From contig NZ_BDBQ01000040.1 in the NCBI RefSeq assembly GCF_001613065.1, positions 107,333 through 171,332 on the forward strand: 64,000 nucleotides of DNA. Reading direction: 5' to 3'. This document shows positions 50,909 to 59,991 of the stretch, piece by piece. The translations under genes and the position numbers were made by a program. The notes under the pieces were generated by a model. That model was not told the origin of the DNA. It saw only the letters and a program-made list of their open reading frames with translations, and made no database searches. Numbering within the stretch: position 1 is the stretch's first letter; every line of letters begins with the position of its first letter. This stretch comes from Nocardia miyunensis NBRC 108239. GTDB taxonomy: Bacteria; Actinomycetota; Actinomycetes; Mycobacteriales; Mycobacteriaceae.

Positions 50909-51496
50909 TCAGGTGACACCTGTCCGTTCGGCAGTCCCGTTCTTGCGCTGGTTGGCGTTGAAGCGCGCCTTCTTCTGACGATTCCCGCACGTGTTCATGT
51001 CACACCATTTGCGGGTGCGACTTTGACTGGTGTCGAAGAATGCGGCTCGGCAGGTCGGCGATGCGCACAACGCCATCTTTCCGTCTCGTTCGCCTGCGAT
51101 GATGCTGATCGCGTCCGCGGCGATTACGCCCAGGGCATCTTCTACGCGGGAAGCCGAGCCGAGTCGCCATCGACGATCGCCCTCGGGCGTCAGGATGGCC
51201 GCGGCCCGACCCTGAATGCTGCATTCATTGATGATTCGAACAGCGGACGCGGGGAGAGCGTCCCGAGTCGCGGTCGCTGTCGCGGCGGCGTGAATTGATT
51301 CCCTCAGTTCCCGGGCGAGTTCGAGCTGGGCGGTGGTGCAGGACTCCACGGCCAGGCCGTTCACCGCCAGCCAGTCGACGAGTCGCTGCGGCGTGGGAAT
51401 TCGCTCCACAGCCTTGCCGCGCCGCTCGGTCAGAGTCGCCGTGAAGCTGGTCGCCAGGACGCTACCGAGGCGAAAGTCGGGGAACTCAGCAGGCAT
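50909..51496 (-). CDS. ABATE/CGNR zinc-finger regulator
   Basis: About 195 residues. The N-terminal ABATE (ligand-binding-like) domain is followed by the CGNR zinc finger: MALCASPTCRAAFFDTS, then KWCDMNTCGNRQKKARF, with four zinc ligands. CGNR proteins are predicted DNA-binding regulators. Divergent from the epoxide hydrolase over a 103-base gap that contains three copies of a TAGCCGGTT repeat, so it likely represses that gene and itself. Confidence 0.88.
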   Translation of the reverse strand: MPAEFPDFRLGSVLATSFTATLTERRGKAVERIPTPQRLVDWLAVNGLAVESCTTAQLELARELRESIHAAATATATRDALPASAVRIINECSIQGRAAAILTPEGDRRWRLGSASRVEDALGVIAADAISIIAGERDGKMALCASPTCRAAFFDTSQSRTRKWCDMNTCGNRQKKARFNANQRKNGTAERTGVT

Positions 51497-51505
51497 GGAA
51501 CCACC

Positions 51506-51578
51506 TTAGCCGGTTGCATGCTGGTATGAAGGCATGTTAGAACCGTCTTAGCCGGTTCGCGATAGGTTGTAGCCGGTT
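51506..51578. promoter_or_regulatory. Three TAGCCGGTT operator repeats
   Basis: TTAGCCGGTT at 51506-51515 and 51548-51557, and TGTAGCCGGTT at 51568-51578. The middle copy is also part of an inverted repeat (GAACCG ... CGGTTC). They fill the divergent CGNR regulator-epoxide hydrolase promoter region. Confidence 0.65.
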
Positions 51579-51599
51579 CCGCGACGGCCAGGAGGTCTC

Positions 51600-52787
51600 A
51601 TGCCCCGTCCAATCAGCGACGTGCACGCATTCGAAGCCCACGCGACCGACGCCGACCTCGGCGATCTGCGCGCGCGACTGGCCGCGGCGCGGCTACCGGA
51701 GGCCGAGACGGTCCATCGCGCCGCGCCCGGCCCTCGCCGCTGGGAACAGGGCGTTCCGCTCGCCGCCCTCGTCGATGTCGTGAACTACTGGCGCACCGGA
51801 TACGACTGGCGGTCGTTCGAAGAGCGCCTCAACCGGATCGGCCAGTACCGCACGAGGATTGATGATCTGCGAATCCACTTCCTGCACCGCCGATCCGCGC
51901 GCGCAGATGCCACTCCTGTGATCTTGACGCACGGGTGGCCGGGCAGCATCGCCGAGTTCGTCGACGTAGTGGACGAGCTGGCAGATCCGAAAGACGCGGG
52001 CGCGCCGGCGTTCCACGTCGTGGTTCCGTCGCTACCGGGCTTCGGTTACAGCGACAAGCCTGCCACCACCGGGTGGGGAACCGAAAAGATCGCGGCCGCA
52101 TGGGTGGAACTGATGGGAAGGCTCGGCTACAGCGAGTTCGCAGCCCACGGCGGCGACTGGGGAGGCAATATCACCACGGTTCTCGGCGGCAGGTTCCCGG
52201 CACACGTTCTCGGCATTCACACAACGTTCGCGGAGGCGCCGCCCGGATTGACAACGGACGGGCTGACTGCGGTCGAGCGCGAATGGGCCGAGGAAACCCG
52301 CGATTTCTGGTGCGGATCGCCAACGCGCCTCCGCGCGGCGTACGCGAAGCAGCAGGCGACCCGACCGCAGACCATCGGCTACTCGCTCGTCGACTCACCG
52401 GTCGGGCTTCTCGCCTGGATCCTCGACAAGTTCGCCGAGTGGACAGATACCGAAGACAGCCCGTTCGAGACGATTTCCAGAGACAGAATTCTCGACGACG
52501 TCACCCTGTATTGGCTGACCCGGACCGGCGCATCGGCGGCCCGCATCTACTACGAAAGCCACAACTCGCTGGACCCCGAACTTCGGGTCGACGTCCCGTC
52601 GGCGATCACCATGTATCCCCGCGACATCGACAAGTGTCCGCGCCCCTGGGCGCAGGAGCGATACCGGCAGATCGTCCGATGGCGGTCGCCCGAAACCGGG
52701 GGACATTTCCCGTCCCTGGAGGTTCCCGAGTACTTCGTCCAGGACCTCCGGGAAGGCCTCGCGGCAGTGCTGGCCGCCGATCGGTGA
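51600..52787 (+). CDS. Epoxide hydrolase (alpha/beta hydrolase with N-terminal EH domain)
   Basis: About 395 residues. The N-terminal epoxide-hydrolase extension (~1-100) is followed by an alpha/beta-hydrolase core: oxyanion motif LTHGWPGSIAEF, nucleophile Asp in AAHGGDWGGNITT, and catalytic His in ETGGHFPSLEVPE near the end. It opens epoxides to diols through an ester intermediate; likely role in detoxification or catabolism. AGGAGG lies just before the ATG at 51600. Confidence 0.9.
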   Translation: MPRPISDVHAFEAHATDADLGDLRARLAAARLPEAETVHRAAPGPRRWEQGVPLAALVDVVNYWRTGYDWRSFEERLNRIGQYRTRIDDLRIHFLHRRSARADATPVILTHGWPGSIAEFVDVVDELADPKDAGAPAFHVVVPSLPGFGYSDKPATTGWGTEKIAAAWVELMGRLGYSEFAAHGGDWGGNITTVLGGRFPAHVLGIHTTFAEAPPGLTTDGLTAVEREWAEETRDFWCGSPTRLRAAYAKQQATRPQTIGYSLVDSPVGLLAWILDKFAEWTDTEDSPFETISRDRILDDVTLYWLTRTGASAARIYYESHNSLDPELRVDVPSAITMYPRDIDKCPRPWAQERYRQIVRWRSPETGGHFPSLEVPEYFVQDLREGLAAVLAADR

Positions 52788-52853
52788 ACGCGGCTGGGTG
52801 CCGGGAATCGGAATGCACTGCGTTCGAATCGTTTTCAGCAACACAGCGCGCGC

Positions 52854-54425
52854 TCAGCTGTTCCTGGTCACTTCGAGTCGCACACTGCCCTGGTTGCTGC
52901 CGTAGAAGCCCCACGCGTTGTCGGCGAAGGCGTACAGGTACCCGGGGCGCCAGACCCGGTGGTTCGTGCCTGCGCCGATGGCGATCTTCTCGTGCAGGGC
53001 CTGTGCTCCTTCGAGCGGGATCGCGTCGTTGGCGACGACGCCGATGAGCGACATCCACGGCATGTCCTCATCGCGCCGGGCCAGCGGGAAATAAGCCTGC
53101 GGGTTCCGGGTCACGCGCCGGAAAACTCGCTCCGCCCGGCCGATCAGCGTGCCGACCAGGTGGATTGCCTGTCTCGGCTGGAACCGCCGCCGGCCGCTGA
53201 TGCCCGCGGGCCCGGACGGTACGTCCAGGCAGGTCCACTCGCCCGTGGCGGCGAAGGTGTAGTCGCCCGCTTCGAGGTAGAGGCCTGTCCAGTTCCACGG
53301 ATCACGGGCGGACACGGTGACGGTGCTGGACTCACCCGGTGTCAGCGTCCTGGTGGGCCGGTACGGTCCGGTGACGATCGGTGGAATCTGGTGCCGCTCG
53401 TATACCGACGAGTGCAGCGCGGGGTTGTTCCCGTCGTTGTCGATCATCGGGGTGGCGCGGGGCCGCGGTTGGAAAACCGGTTCGAGCAGTGGGCGCAGCA
53501 GCGGCTCGTACAACAGCTCGAACAGACCGTAGATCCCCTGGTTGTCGTCGTGCAGGGTGTCGAGCGCGTTGGGGCGGATCTGGTCCTCCACCTGCTTGCG
53601 GAATTCGACTCCGATCGCGGCACGCGCTTCCTCGATCATCCACTTCAGCGCGCCATCGCTCAGCCCGTTGTCCGGATGGCCGCCGCCCACGTCCATATGG
53701 CTGCCCGGGAACCAGACCTGCTTGACGTCCTGATCCGGTTCCGGCTCGGACCACAACGTCGGGGTGAACTCACTGCGCTGCTCGTCGAGCGCCACCGCGT
53801 GGCGAGCGTGCCGCACGGCCGGGTTCAGCCGCACGTTGTGGAACGCGTAGCGGCGGGCGGAGTCCAGCAGGCTCAGCCCGCCCAGGGTGTCCGGGATGCC
53901 CAGTGACCCGACGGTGTCCCACACTCCGATGAAATCCACCGGCATCGGATCACGCTCCGGGACGTAGCTGAACAGCAGACCGTCGCTCCACCCGGGATCC
54001 GCGGCCTGTCCCAGGCGGTACCGCCGCTGGTAGACCTGCCGGATCTGACGCCGGACCGTGTCTTCGTCCAGGGGCCGGGTATCGATCAAGCCACACGCGG
54101 CGATCATGGCCGCGGTGCTGCGCGCCGTGTACGCGCCACGACTGAAACCGAACAGCGCGATCTGGTCTCCGGGCCGGTACGTAGAGGTCAGCCAGTGATA
54201 GGCGTCCATCACGTTGCTCGATAATCCCGCCCCGGTGATTCCTCCCAGCAGCCAGCCGGACAGCTCACCGGTCTCGGTACCGACCCCGGGCTGATACCGG
54301 GCGAGCTGCTCCTCCCCGTTGCTCATGGTGTCTGCCAGGGCGTTGTACATGCGGCGCACATTCGTGACCGCCAACTGGCTCGGTGTGTTCCACGTACCGT
54401 CGCAACACATGATGAGTCGACGCAT
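52854..54425 (-). CDS. DUF2235 alpha/beta hydrolase with C-terminal beta-rich domain
   Basis: About 523 residues. The DUF2235 hydrolase region is clear: IMCCDGTWNTPSQ, the nucleophile elbow LFGFSRGAYTARS, FIGVWDTVGSLG and WFPGSHMDVGGGHPD. DUF2235 includes the Tle1-type phospholipase effectors. The last ~170 residues differ: a beta-rich module (LEAGDYTFAATGEWTCLD and LVGTLIGR) resembling LecA/PA-IL-like carbohydrate-binding domains. No signal peptide seen. Start at 54425 has GGGAGGTG 5 bases upstream. Convergent with the epoxide hydrolase. Confidence 0.82.
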   Translation of the reverse strand: MRRLIMCCDGTWNTPSQLAVTNVRRMYNALADTMSNGEEQLARYQPGVGTETGELSGWLLGGITGAGLSSNVMDAYHWLTSTYRPGDQIALFGFSRGAYTARSTAAMIAACGLIDTRPLDEDTVRRQIRQVYQRRYRLGQAADPGWSDGLLFSYVPERDPMPVDFIGVWDTVGSLGIPDTLGGLSLLDSARRYAFHNVRLNPAVRHARHAVALDEQRSEFTPTLWSEPEPDQDVKQVWFPGSHMDVGGGHPDNGLSDGALKWMIEEARAAIGVEFRKQVEDQIRPNALDTLHDDNQGIYGLFELLYEPLLRPLLEPVFQPRPRATPMIDNDGNNPALHSSVYERHQIPPIVTGPYRPTRTLTPGESSTVTVSARDPWNWTGLYLEAGDYTFAATGEWTCLDVPSGPAGISGRRRFQPRQAIHLVGTLIGRAERVFRRVTRNPQAYFPLARRDEDMPWMSLIGVVANDAIPLEGAQALHEKIAIGAGTNHRVWRPGYLYAFADNAWGFYGSNQGSVRLEVTRNS

Positions 54426-54854
54426 CGTCGCACCTCCCTCGACCGGGCGGATGACTTTCATGAAGCGGTGAAACCGGTTGGAAGTCCCGGCCGAGGCGTG
54501 GTGGACCTCGAAGCCGGTCTATTCATGCTGCTCTCGAGGCCGGGCGATTGTCACTGGTCGTTAGGCCTCGAAACGATGAGGCGAGATGCTCCGACGGCCT
54601 CGGCCGCCGCTCTCCGGTGCGGCCGGGAGACCGTGGGCTCGCCGACCGAGCCCCTGATCGAACATCCTCTGCGCGCGGTCCGGGTCCGAATTGTCCAATG
54701 CCGCAAAGTAGTTGGTAACGCGACGGGACGGTTCACGATATCCATCTGCTCCCTCGCGTTCGGCCGCGTTATCCGGTCCGAATCCACGCGAGGGTGTCGC
54801 GTGTCAGTTCACATTTCTTGCGGAACTCATCGAGAGTCGAAAGAGAGGTCGTTC
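54426..54854. other. Divergent intergenic region
   Basis: About 430 bases between the DUF2235 gene and the secreted protein. One plus-strand frame is open but has poor coding character, with no recognisable product and no ribosome-binding site at its start. I see no clear operator. Confidence 0.4.
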
Positions 54855-55598
54855 ATGGCAGCACAGCATCGCGCTCGGCCGGGCAAGCGGTCCGGGCGTG
54901 GCGGATCACTACTGGTCATGGCAGCGGTTCTGTCGTCGGGGGCACTGTTCGAGGCCGCCCCCGCAACGGCGGCGGCGAGCAAATCTCCCACGGCGACCAG
55001 CCGTAACGATACGAGCGGGAAGCGAGCCGTCCCGGATGGCGCCCTCGCCCCGGTCGACCCTTCCCGTCTGCACCTGCCGACTGCCCTGGCCCCGCCCGTC
55101 GCGCCGATCCAGCCGCCGGACGGGACCATGCGCATCGGTTCGGCCCAGATCGGGCGGCCGGACTGGGTCGATCCCAAGCTCGCCGAGGGGATCAACGACT
55201 CCTTCGCTCAGCAGGAGGCCATGTTGGCCCAGGGATTCGACTCGGTCGGATTCGATCCGGCCCGGTCGGACCGGATGGCCGGCGACACCCTCGTCGGTGC
55301 GCTCGCCGGGAACGTGGCGGCAGGGGCCCTCGCCAGCCCGCTGACCTCCACCAGCGCGGCGGTCGGCGCGGTCGCCGGATTCATCGCCGGTATTCCCTTC
55401 CTGCCCGCGGGTTTGGTGGTCATGCCGGTAGTGGGCGCGCTCATCGGCGCCGCGGTGATCGCGGTCCCCGCGGCCGTGGTCGGTTCCGGTATCGGTGCGG
55501 GGGCGGGCGCCCTGGAAGGTGCGCTGGCGCCCGCGACCGCGAACCCGCCCACCGACCAGCGCGCACCGCAGGTGAATCAGGCGGCGCGGAGCGCATAG
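54855..55598 (+). CDS. Secreted or surface protein with glycine/alanine-rich membrane-like segment
   Basis: About 247 residues. Signal peptide: basic start (MAAQHRARPGKRSGRGG), hydrophobic core and cleavage near ATAAAS. A Pro-rich stretch follows, then a Gly/Ala-rich hydrophobic region (~150-230: VGAVAGFIAGIPFLPAGLVV, VVGALIGAAVIAVPAAVV), likely membrane-associated. No family recognised by me. GAGAGG precedes the ATG at 54855. Confidence 0.7.
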   Translation: MAAQHRARPGKRSGRGGSLLVMAAVLSSGALFEAAPATAAASKSPTATSRNDTSGKRAVPDGALAPVDPSRLHLPTALAPPVAPIQPPDGTMRIGSAQIGRPDWVDPKLAEGINDSFAQQEAMLAQGFDSVGFDPARSDRMAGDTLVGALAGNVAAGALASPLTSTSAAVGAVAGFIAGIPFLPAGLVVMPVVGALIGAAVIAVPAAVVGSGIGAGAGALEGALAPATANPPTDQRAPQVNQAARSA

Positions 55599-55868
55599 AC
55601 GTCATCGATGGCCGGTCGGTGTTCCCGGCCGGCCACGCCATGGGATCTGCCTATTGAAGAGCCGGCCCGGCGGGGCTTCACTGGATGTGAGCCGAACCTA
55701 CGTCCAGTCCTTGGGCGAGGCGGTGGTACGGACCAAGTGTCCGACGCTAGACAGCGATGGACGAGCGAACCATCACGGTGCTCCTCGAACCCCTGACCGA
55801 GCCTGAAAGTGGTGGTGTGAAGCCCCGGACCGGGCGGCGACGGACCCCTCCCGAAAAGGTAGCGAATC
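55599..55868. other. Intergenic region before carboxylic acid reductase
   Basis: About 270 bases without a convincing gene. A GGCCGG/CCGGCC hairpin near 55610-55635 may terminate the upstream gene. The car promoter should lie here. Confidence 0.4.
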
Positions 55869-58800
55869 ATGGCAGAGAAAGAGCGAGAACAGCGATTGAT
55901 CCATCGGGTCGACCATTTGTACGCGACCGACCCCCAATTTCGGGCGGCAGCACCACTGCCGGAGGTAACCGCCGCCGCACACGAGCCCGGATTGCGGCTG
56001 TGGGACGTGGTGCAGGAGTATCTGAACGGTTATGCGGACCGTCCGGCGCTGGGGCAGCGAGCGCGGGAGGTGAGGCGGGACGAGGCCACCGTACGCCGGA
56101 CCACGACGCTGCTGTCGGGATTCGACATGATCACCTACGGCCAGCTTGGTGACCGGGTCACCGCGTTGGCCAACTCGTGGCGGTCCAGCGGCTTACAAGC
56201 CGGTGACTTCGTGGCCGTGCTGGGTTTCACCAGCACCGATTACGCGATGATCAACCTGGCGTGTATCCGCCTGGGCGCTGTGTTCGTGCCGTTGCAGTCC
56301 AGCTCGACGGCCGCCCAGCTGGCCCCCATCGTCGCCGAGACCGAGCCGCGGATCCTCGCTGCCGGCGTCGAATCGCTGGACATCGCGATCGACGTGGTGC
56401 TCGGCGCATCCTCGGTCGAGCGGCTCGTCGTCTTCGACTACCGCAGCGATGACGACGAGCAGCACGAGCGTTTCGAGTCGGCGACGGCGCGGCTCGCCGC
56501 CTCGGGGCGCACGCTGAATGTGATACCGGTACGGCAGGAGCTGGATATCGGGCGCGGGCTGAAGGAGACGCCGGCGTACGTCCCACCGGCGGGCGAGGAC
56601 CCGCTGGCCACCCTGATCTACACCTCGGGCAGCACCGGCACGCCCAAGGGGGCGATGTACACCACCGATCTGGTGGCGCGACTGTGGCTACGTCCGCACA
56701 GCCCGTCGCTCGACACCGGCATCGAGATCCCGGCGATTCACCTGCAGTACATGCCGTTGAGTCACGTGTACGGGCTGGCGTGGCTGATCAGCACGCTATC
56801 CGCCGGCGGCACGGGATATTTCGCCGCCGAGAGCGATATGTCCACTTTGTTCGAGGATATCGGGCTGGTTCGTCCCACCGCGCTGAATCTCGTTCCGCGG
56901 GTGTGCGACATGATCTTTCGGCGTTACCGCAGAGAGCTGGATCAGCCGGCGGTCGAAGGGCAGAGTCCCGAAATCCTGGACGAGGCGGTGAAATCCGAAC
57001 TGCGCCAAGACTTTCTCGGTGGTCGCGTGGTGTCGGCGATGTGCGGCAGCGCGCCGTTGTCGACGCAGATGCATGATTTCATGGAGTCCCTGCTCGACTG
57101 TGCCGTCAGCGATGGCTACGGCTCGACGGAGAACGGCGGCGGAATCATGCGCAACGGAGAGATCCTGCGTCCGCCGGTCACCGATTACAAGCTCGTCGAC
57201 GTTCCCGAGCTCGGGTACTTCACCACCGACCAGCCGTATCCGCGCGGTGAACTGTATATGAAGTCGATCAGCCTGATTCCCGGCTATTACAAGCATCCCG
57301 AGCTGACGGCCGAGATATTCGACGAGGACGGTTTCTACAAGACCGGCGACATCATGGCCGAGACCGCTCCCGATCACCTGGTGTACCTCGACCGCAGCAA
57401 CAACGTCATCAAACTGTCGCAAGGTGAGTTCGTCGCGGTGTCCAAGCTCGAGGCCGACTATTCCACCAGCCCCTACATCCGGCAGATATTCGTGTACGGC
57501 AGCAGCGAACAGTCGTTCCTGCTCGCGGTGGTCGTGCCGAACCGCGACGCGATCGGCGACGGCGACGCGCGTGCGCTGATCGCCGAGTCGTTGCAGCAGA
57601 TCGCGGCCGATAATCGCCTCAACGGCTACGAGATTCCGCGCGCGTTCCTGTTGGAGTCCGAGCCGTTCACCCGTGCCAATGGTCTGCTGTCGGGGATCGG
57701 CAAGCTGTTGCGCCCGGCGCTGAAGGCCCGCTACGGCGAACGGCTGGACGCGATGTACGCCGATATCGAAGTGGGACAGGAGAACCGGATCGATCAGCTG
57801 CGCGCCGACGCCCGGGAGCTCCCGACGATCGAAACCATCCGGCGCGCCGCTCTCGTAACGCTCGGTTCGGAGGCCGCCGGAGCGGGCATGTCGGCCGACG
57901 CCAAATTCATCGAACTCGGCGGTGATTCGCTCTCGGCGTTTTCCTTCGGTTCGCTGCTGGAGCAGATCTATCACATCGACGTGCCGGTGCAGACGATCAT
58001 CGGTCCCACGGCAACGCTGGCCACCATCGCGGATTACGTCGACGGCGAGCGTACTTCGGCCTCGGCGCGGCCCACGTTCGCCTCGGTGCACGGTCGTGAC
58101 GCCACCGTCGCGCACGCGTCCGAGTTGACGCTGGACAAGTTCATCGACGCGGATACGCTGGCTGCCGCGCCCGCGCTCGACGCGCCGACCGGTACGGTGA
58201 CCACTGTCCTGCTGACCGGCGCCAACGGGTATCTCGGCCGCTTCTTGTGCCTGGAGTGGCTGGAACGGCTGGCGAAGGTCGGAGGAACACTGATCTGCTT
58301 GGCCCGTGGCGCCGATCCGATCGCGGCCCGGCAGCGCATCGAGGCCGCGATCGACAGCGGTGACGCCGAGTTGTCCGCCCACTTCCGCGCCTTGGCCGAC
58401 AAGCATCTCGAAGTCCTCGTCGGTGACGTAGGTGCGGCCAACCTCGGCCTCGACACTCTCACCTGGAACCGTCTCGCCCGGTCGGTGGACCTGATCGTGC
58501 ATGCGGCCGCGATGGTCAACCACGTGCTGCCGTACAGCCAGCTGTTCGGCCCGAACGTGGTGGGTACCGCCGAAATCGTCAAGTTGGCGATCAGCAAGCG
58601 GCTCAAGCCGATCGATTACATTTCCACGGTGGCGGTAACCGCACTGCCCGACGGCACCTTCCTCGGCGAAGACGCGGACGTGCGCGCGGCCAGCCCGTCC
58701 CGTTCCCTGGACACGTCGTACGCCAGCGGTTACGCAACCAGCAAATGGGCCGGGGAGGTGCTGCTGCGTGAGGCACGCGATCTGTGCCGTTTGCCGGTGG

Positions 58801-59417
58801 CGGTGTTCCGATCGGACATGATCTTGGCGCACAGCCGCTATACCGGCCAGGTCAACGTGACCGATATGTTCACCCGCCTGGTGCTGAGTCTGGTGGCGAC
58901 CCGGATCGCGCCCCGGTCCTTCTATCAGCTCGACCCGGGCGGCAACCCCCAGCGCGCCCATTACGACGGACTGCCGGCCGATTTCACCGCCGATGCGATA
59001 ACCACCCTGGGCGGGTACATCACCGACGAATACCGCACCTACAACGTGCTCAACACCTACAACGACGGTATTTCCCTGGACACGTTCGTCGACTGGCTCA
59101 TCGCGGCGGGCAACGATATCGACCGGATCGACGATTACGACGAGTGGCTGACCAGGTTCGAAGCGGCGCTGAAGGCCCTGCCCGAGGACCAGCGGAAGAA
59201 CTCCGTACTACCCCTGCTGAGTGCCTACGCCCGCCCCGCGCCGCCGATGCCGAGAACCCCGATGCCCGCGGAAAAGTTCTGCACCGCGGTGCAATCCGTC
59301 GCGATCGGCAGTACCGAGGACGTGCCACACCTGACCGAACCGTTGATCGACAAATACGTGACCGATCTGCGGCAGTTGGGGCTGCTCGAGTCCGCCTCGG
59401 GAGCCAACGTGGCGTGA
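55869..59417 (+). CDS. car: Carboxylic acid reductase
   Basis: About 1182 residues in three modules. The adenylation domain has LIYTSGSTGTPKGAMYT near residue 249, SDGYGSTENGGG and YKTGDIM. The carrier domain has the phosphopantetheine Ser in LGGDSLSAFSFG near 688. The reductase domain has VLLTGANGYLGRFLCLEWL near 779 and YASGYATSKWAGEVLL (catalytic Tyr and Lys near 956 and 960). It activates a carboxylic acid with ATP, loads it on the carrier arm and releases it as aldehyde with NADPH. Layout and length match Nocardia Car (1174 residues). A phosphopantetheinyl transferase is needed and is not in this window. Confidence 0.95.
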   Translation: MAEKEREQRLIHRVDHLYATDPQFRAAAPLPEVTAAAHEPGLRLWDVVQEYLNGYADRPALGQRAREVRRDEATVRRTTTLLSGFDMITYGQLGDRVTALANSWRSSGLQAGDFVAVLGFTSTDYAMINLACIRLGAVFVPLQSSSTAAQLAPIVAETEPRILAAGVESLDIAIDVVLGASSVERLVVFDYRSDDDEQHERFESATARLAASGRTLNVIPVRQELDIGRGLKETPAYVPPAGEDPLATLIYTSGSTGTPKGAMYTTDLVARLWLRPHSPSLDTGIEIPAIHLQYMPLSHVYGLAWLISTLSAGGTGYFAAESDMSTLFEDIGLVRPTALNLVPRVCDMIFRRYRRELDQPAVEGQSPEILDEAVKSELRQDFLGGRVVSAMCGSAPLSTQMHDFMESLLDCAVSDGYGSTENGGGIMRNGEILRPPVTDYKLVDVPELGYFTTDQPYPRGELYMKSISLIPGYYKHPELTAEIFDEDGFYKTGDIMAETAPDHLVYLDRSNNVIKLSQGEFVAVSKLEADYSTSPYIRQIFVYGSSEQSFLLAVVVPNRDAIGDGDARALIAESLQQIAADNRLNGYEIPRAFLLESEPFTRANGLLSGIGKLLRPALKARYGERLDAMYADIEVGQENRIDQLRADARELPTIETIRRAALVTLGSEAAGAGMSADAKFIELGGDSLSAFSFGSLLEQIYHIDVPVQTIIGPTATLATIADYVDGERTSASARPTFASVHGRDATVAHASELTLDKFIDADTLAAAPALDAPTGTVTTVLLTGANGYLGRFLCLEWLERLAKVGGTLICLARGADPIAARQRIEAAIDSGDAELSAHFRALADKHLEVLVGDVGAANLGLDTLTWNRLARSVDLIVHAAAMVNHVLPYSQLFGPNVVGTAEIVKLAISKRLKPIDYISTVAVTALPDGTFLGEDADVRAASPSRSLDTSYASGYATSKWAGEVLLREARDLCRLPVAVFRSDMILAHSRYTGQVNVTDMFTRLVLSLVATRIAPRSFYQLDPGGNPQRAHYDGLPADFTADAITTLGGYITDEYRTYNVLNTYNDGISLDTFVDWLIAAGNDIDRIDDYDEWLTRFEAALKALPEDQRKNSVLPLLSAYARPAPPMPRTPMPAEKFCTAVQSVAIGSTEDVPHLTEPLIDKYVTDLRQLGLLESASGANVA

Positions 59418-59442
59418 GTTCTCGCCATACGGCGGCCGGATC

Positions 59443-59886
59443 TTACTGTTTGCCGGCCTCGATCGTCTTCGGTGCCTTGCCGGTTCCGCCGATGCTGATG
59501 CGGCGGGGCTTGGCCTTCTCGGCGATCGGGAGGGTCACCGACAGCACGCCGTCGTTGTACGTGGCGCTGATGTTGTCGAAGTCGATGGCATCACTCAGCG
59601 AGAGCTGCCGCATGTAACTACCGGCGAATCGTTCCGACGCCACCCACTCGACGTGTTCGTCGCCGGGCAGGCTGCGCTGGGCGCGCAGGGTCAGGGTGCC
59701 GTTGTCGACGCTGACGTCGATCGAGCCCGGGTCGACGCCCGGTAGATCGGCATTGAGCACGTAATGATCGCCGGCCCGGAACATATCCATCGGCATGAAC
59801 CGAGGTGCGCGAGCGGTTCCCGGTGTTTCACCCAGCAGTTGGCGGGCAACGGAATCGAGGTCGTGGAACGGGTCGAACCTCAGCAC
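59443..59886 (-). CDS. Small heat shock protein (Hsp20/alpha-crystallin)
   Basis: About 147 residues. N-terminal VLRFDPFHDLDSVARQLLG, then the alpha-crystallin domain: YVLNADLPGVDPGSIDVSVD, GTLTLRAQRS and the closing GVLSVTLPIAEKAKPRRI. ATP-independent holdase chaperone. The GTG at 59886 is chosen because GGAGG lies 8 bases upstream; GTG at 59895 would be too close. A CIRCE element lies about 71-97 bp upstream, pointing to HrcA control by heat, in contrast to DosR-controlled HspX of M. tuberculosis. Confidence 0.9.
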   Translation of the reverse strand: MLRFDPFHDLDSVARQLLGETPGTARAPRFMPMDMFRAGDHYVLNADLPGVDPGSIDVSVDNGTLTLRAQRSLPGDEHVEWVASERFAGSYMRQLSLSDAIDFDNISATYNDGVLSVTLPIAEKAKPRRISIGGTGKAPKTIEAGKQ

Positions 59887-59956
59887 AGCATTCACCTCCG
59901 TATCGAAAGTGACGCTCACCACGGCGGTGAGCGCCGTGAGCTGTCCACCACCAAAC

Positions 59957-59983
59957 TTAGCACTCTGAGGTCGAGAGTGCCAG
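59957..59983. promoter_or_regulatory. CIRCE element (HrcA operator)
   Basis: TTAGCACTC, nine bases, GAGTGCCAG. The left arm is a perfect CIRCE half; the right arm matches GAGTGCTAA in 7 of 9 positions, and the 9-base spacing is exact. Confidence 0.82.
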
Positions 59984-59991
59984 CTGTCGCG

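Noticed and set aside
56796..58961. A 721-codon minus-strand open frame
   Set aside because: It lies fully antisense to the carboxylic acid reductase, has no recognisable domain, and is a typical high-GC mirror frame.
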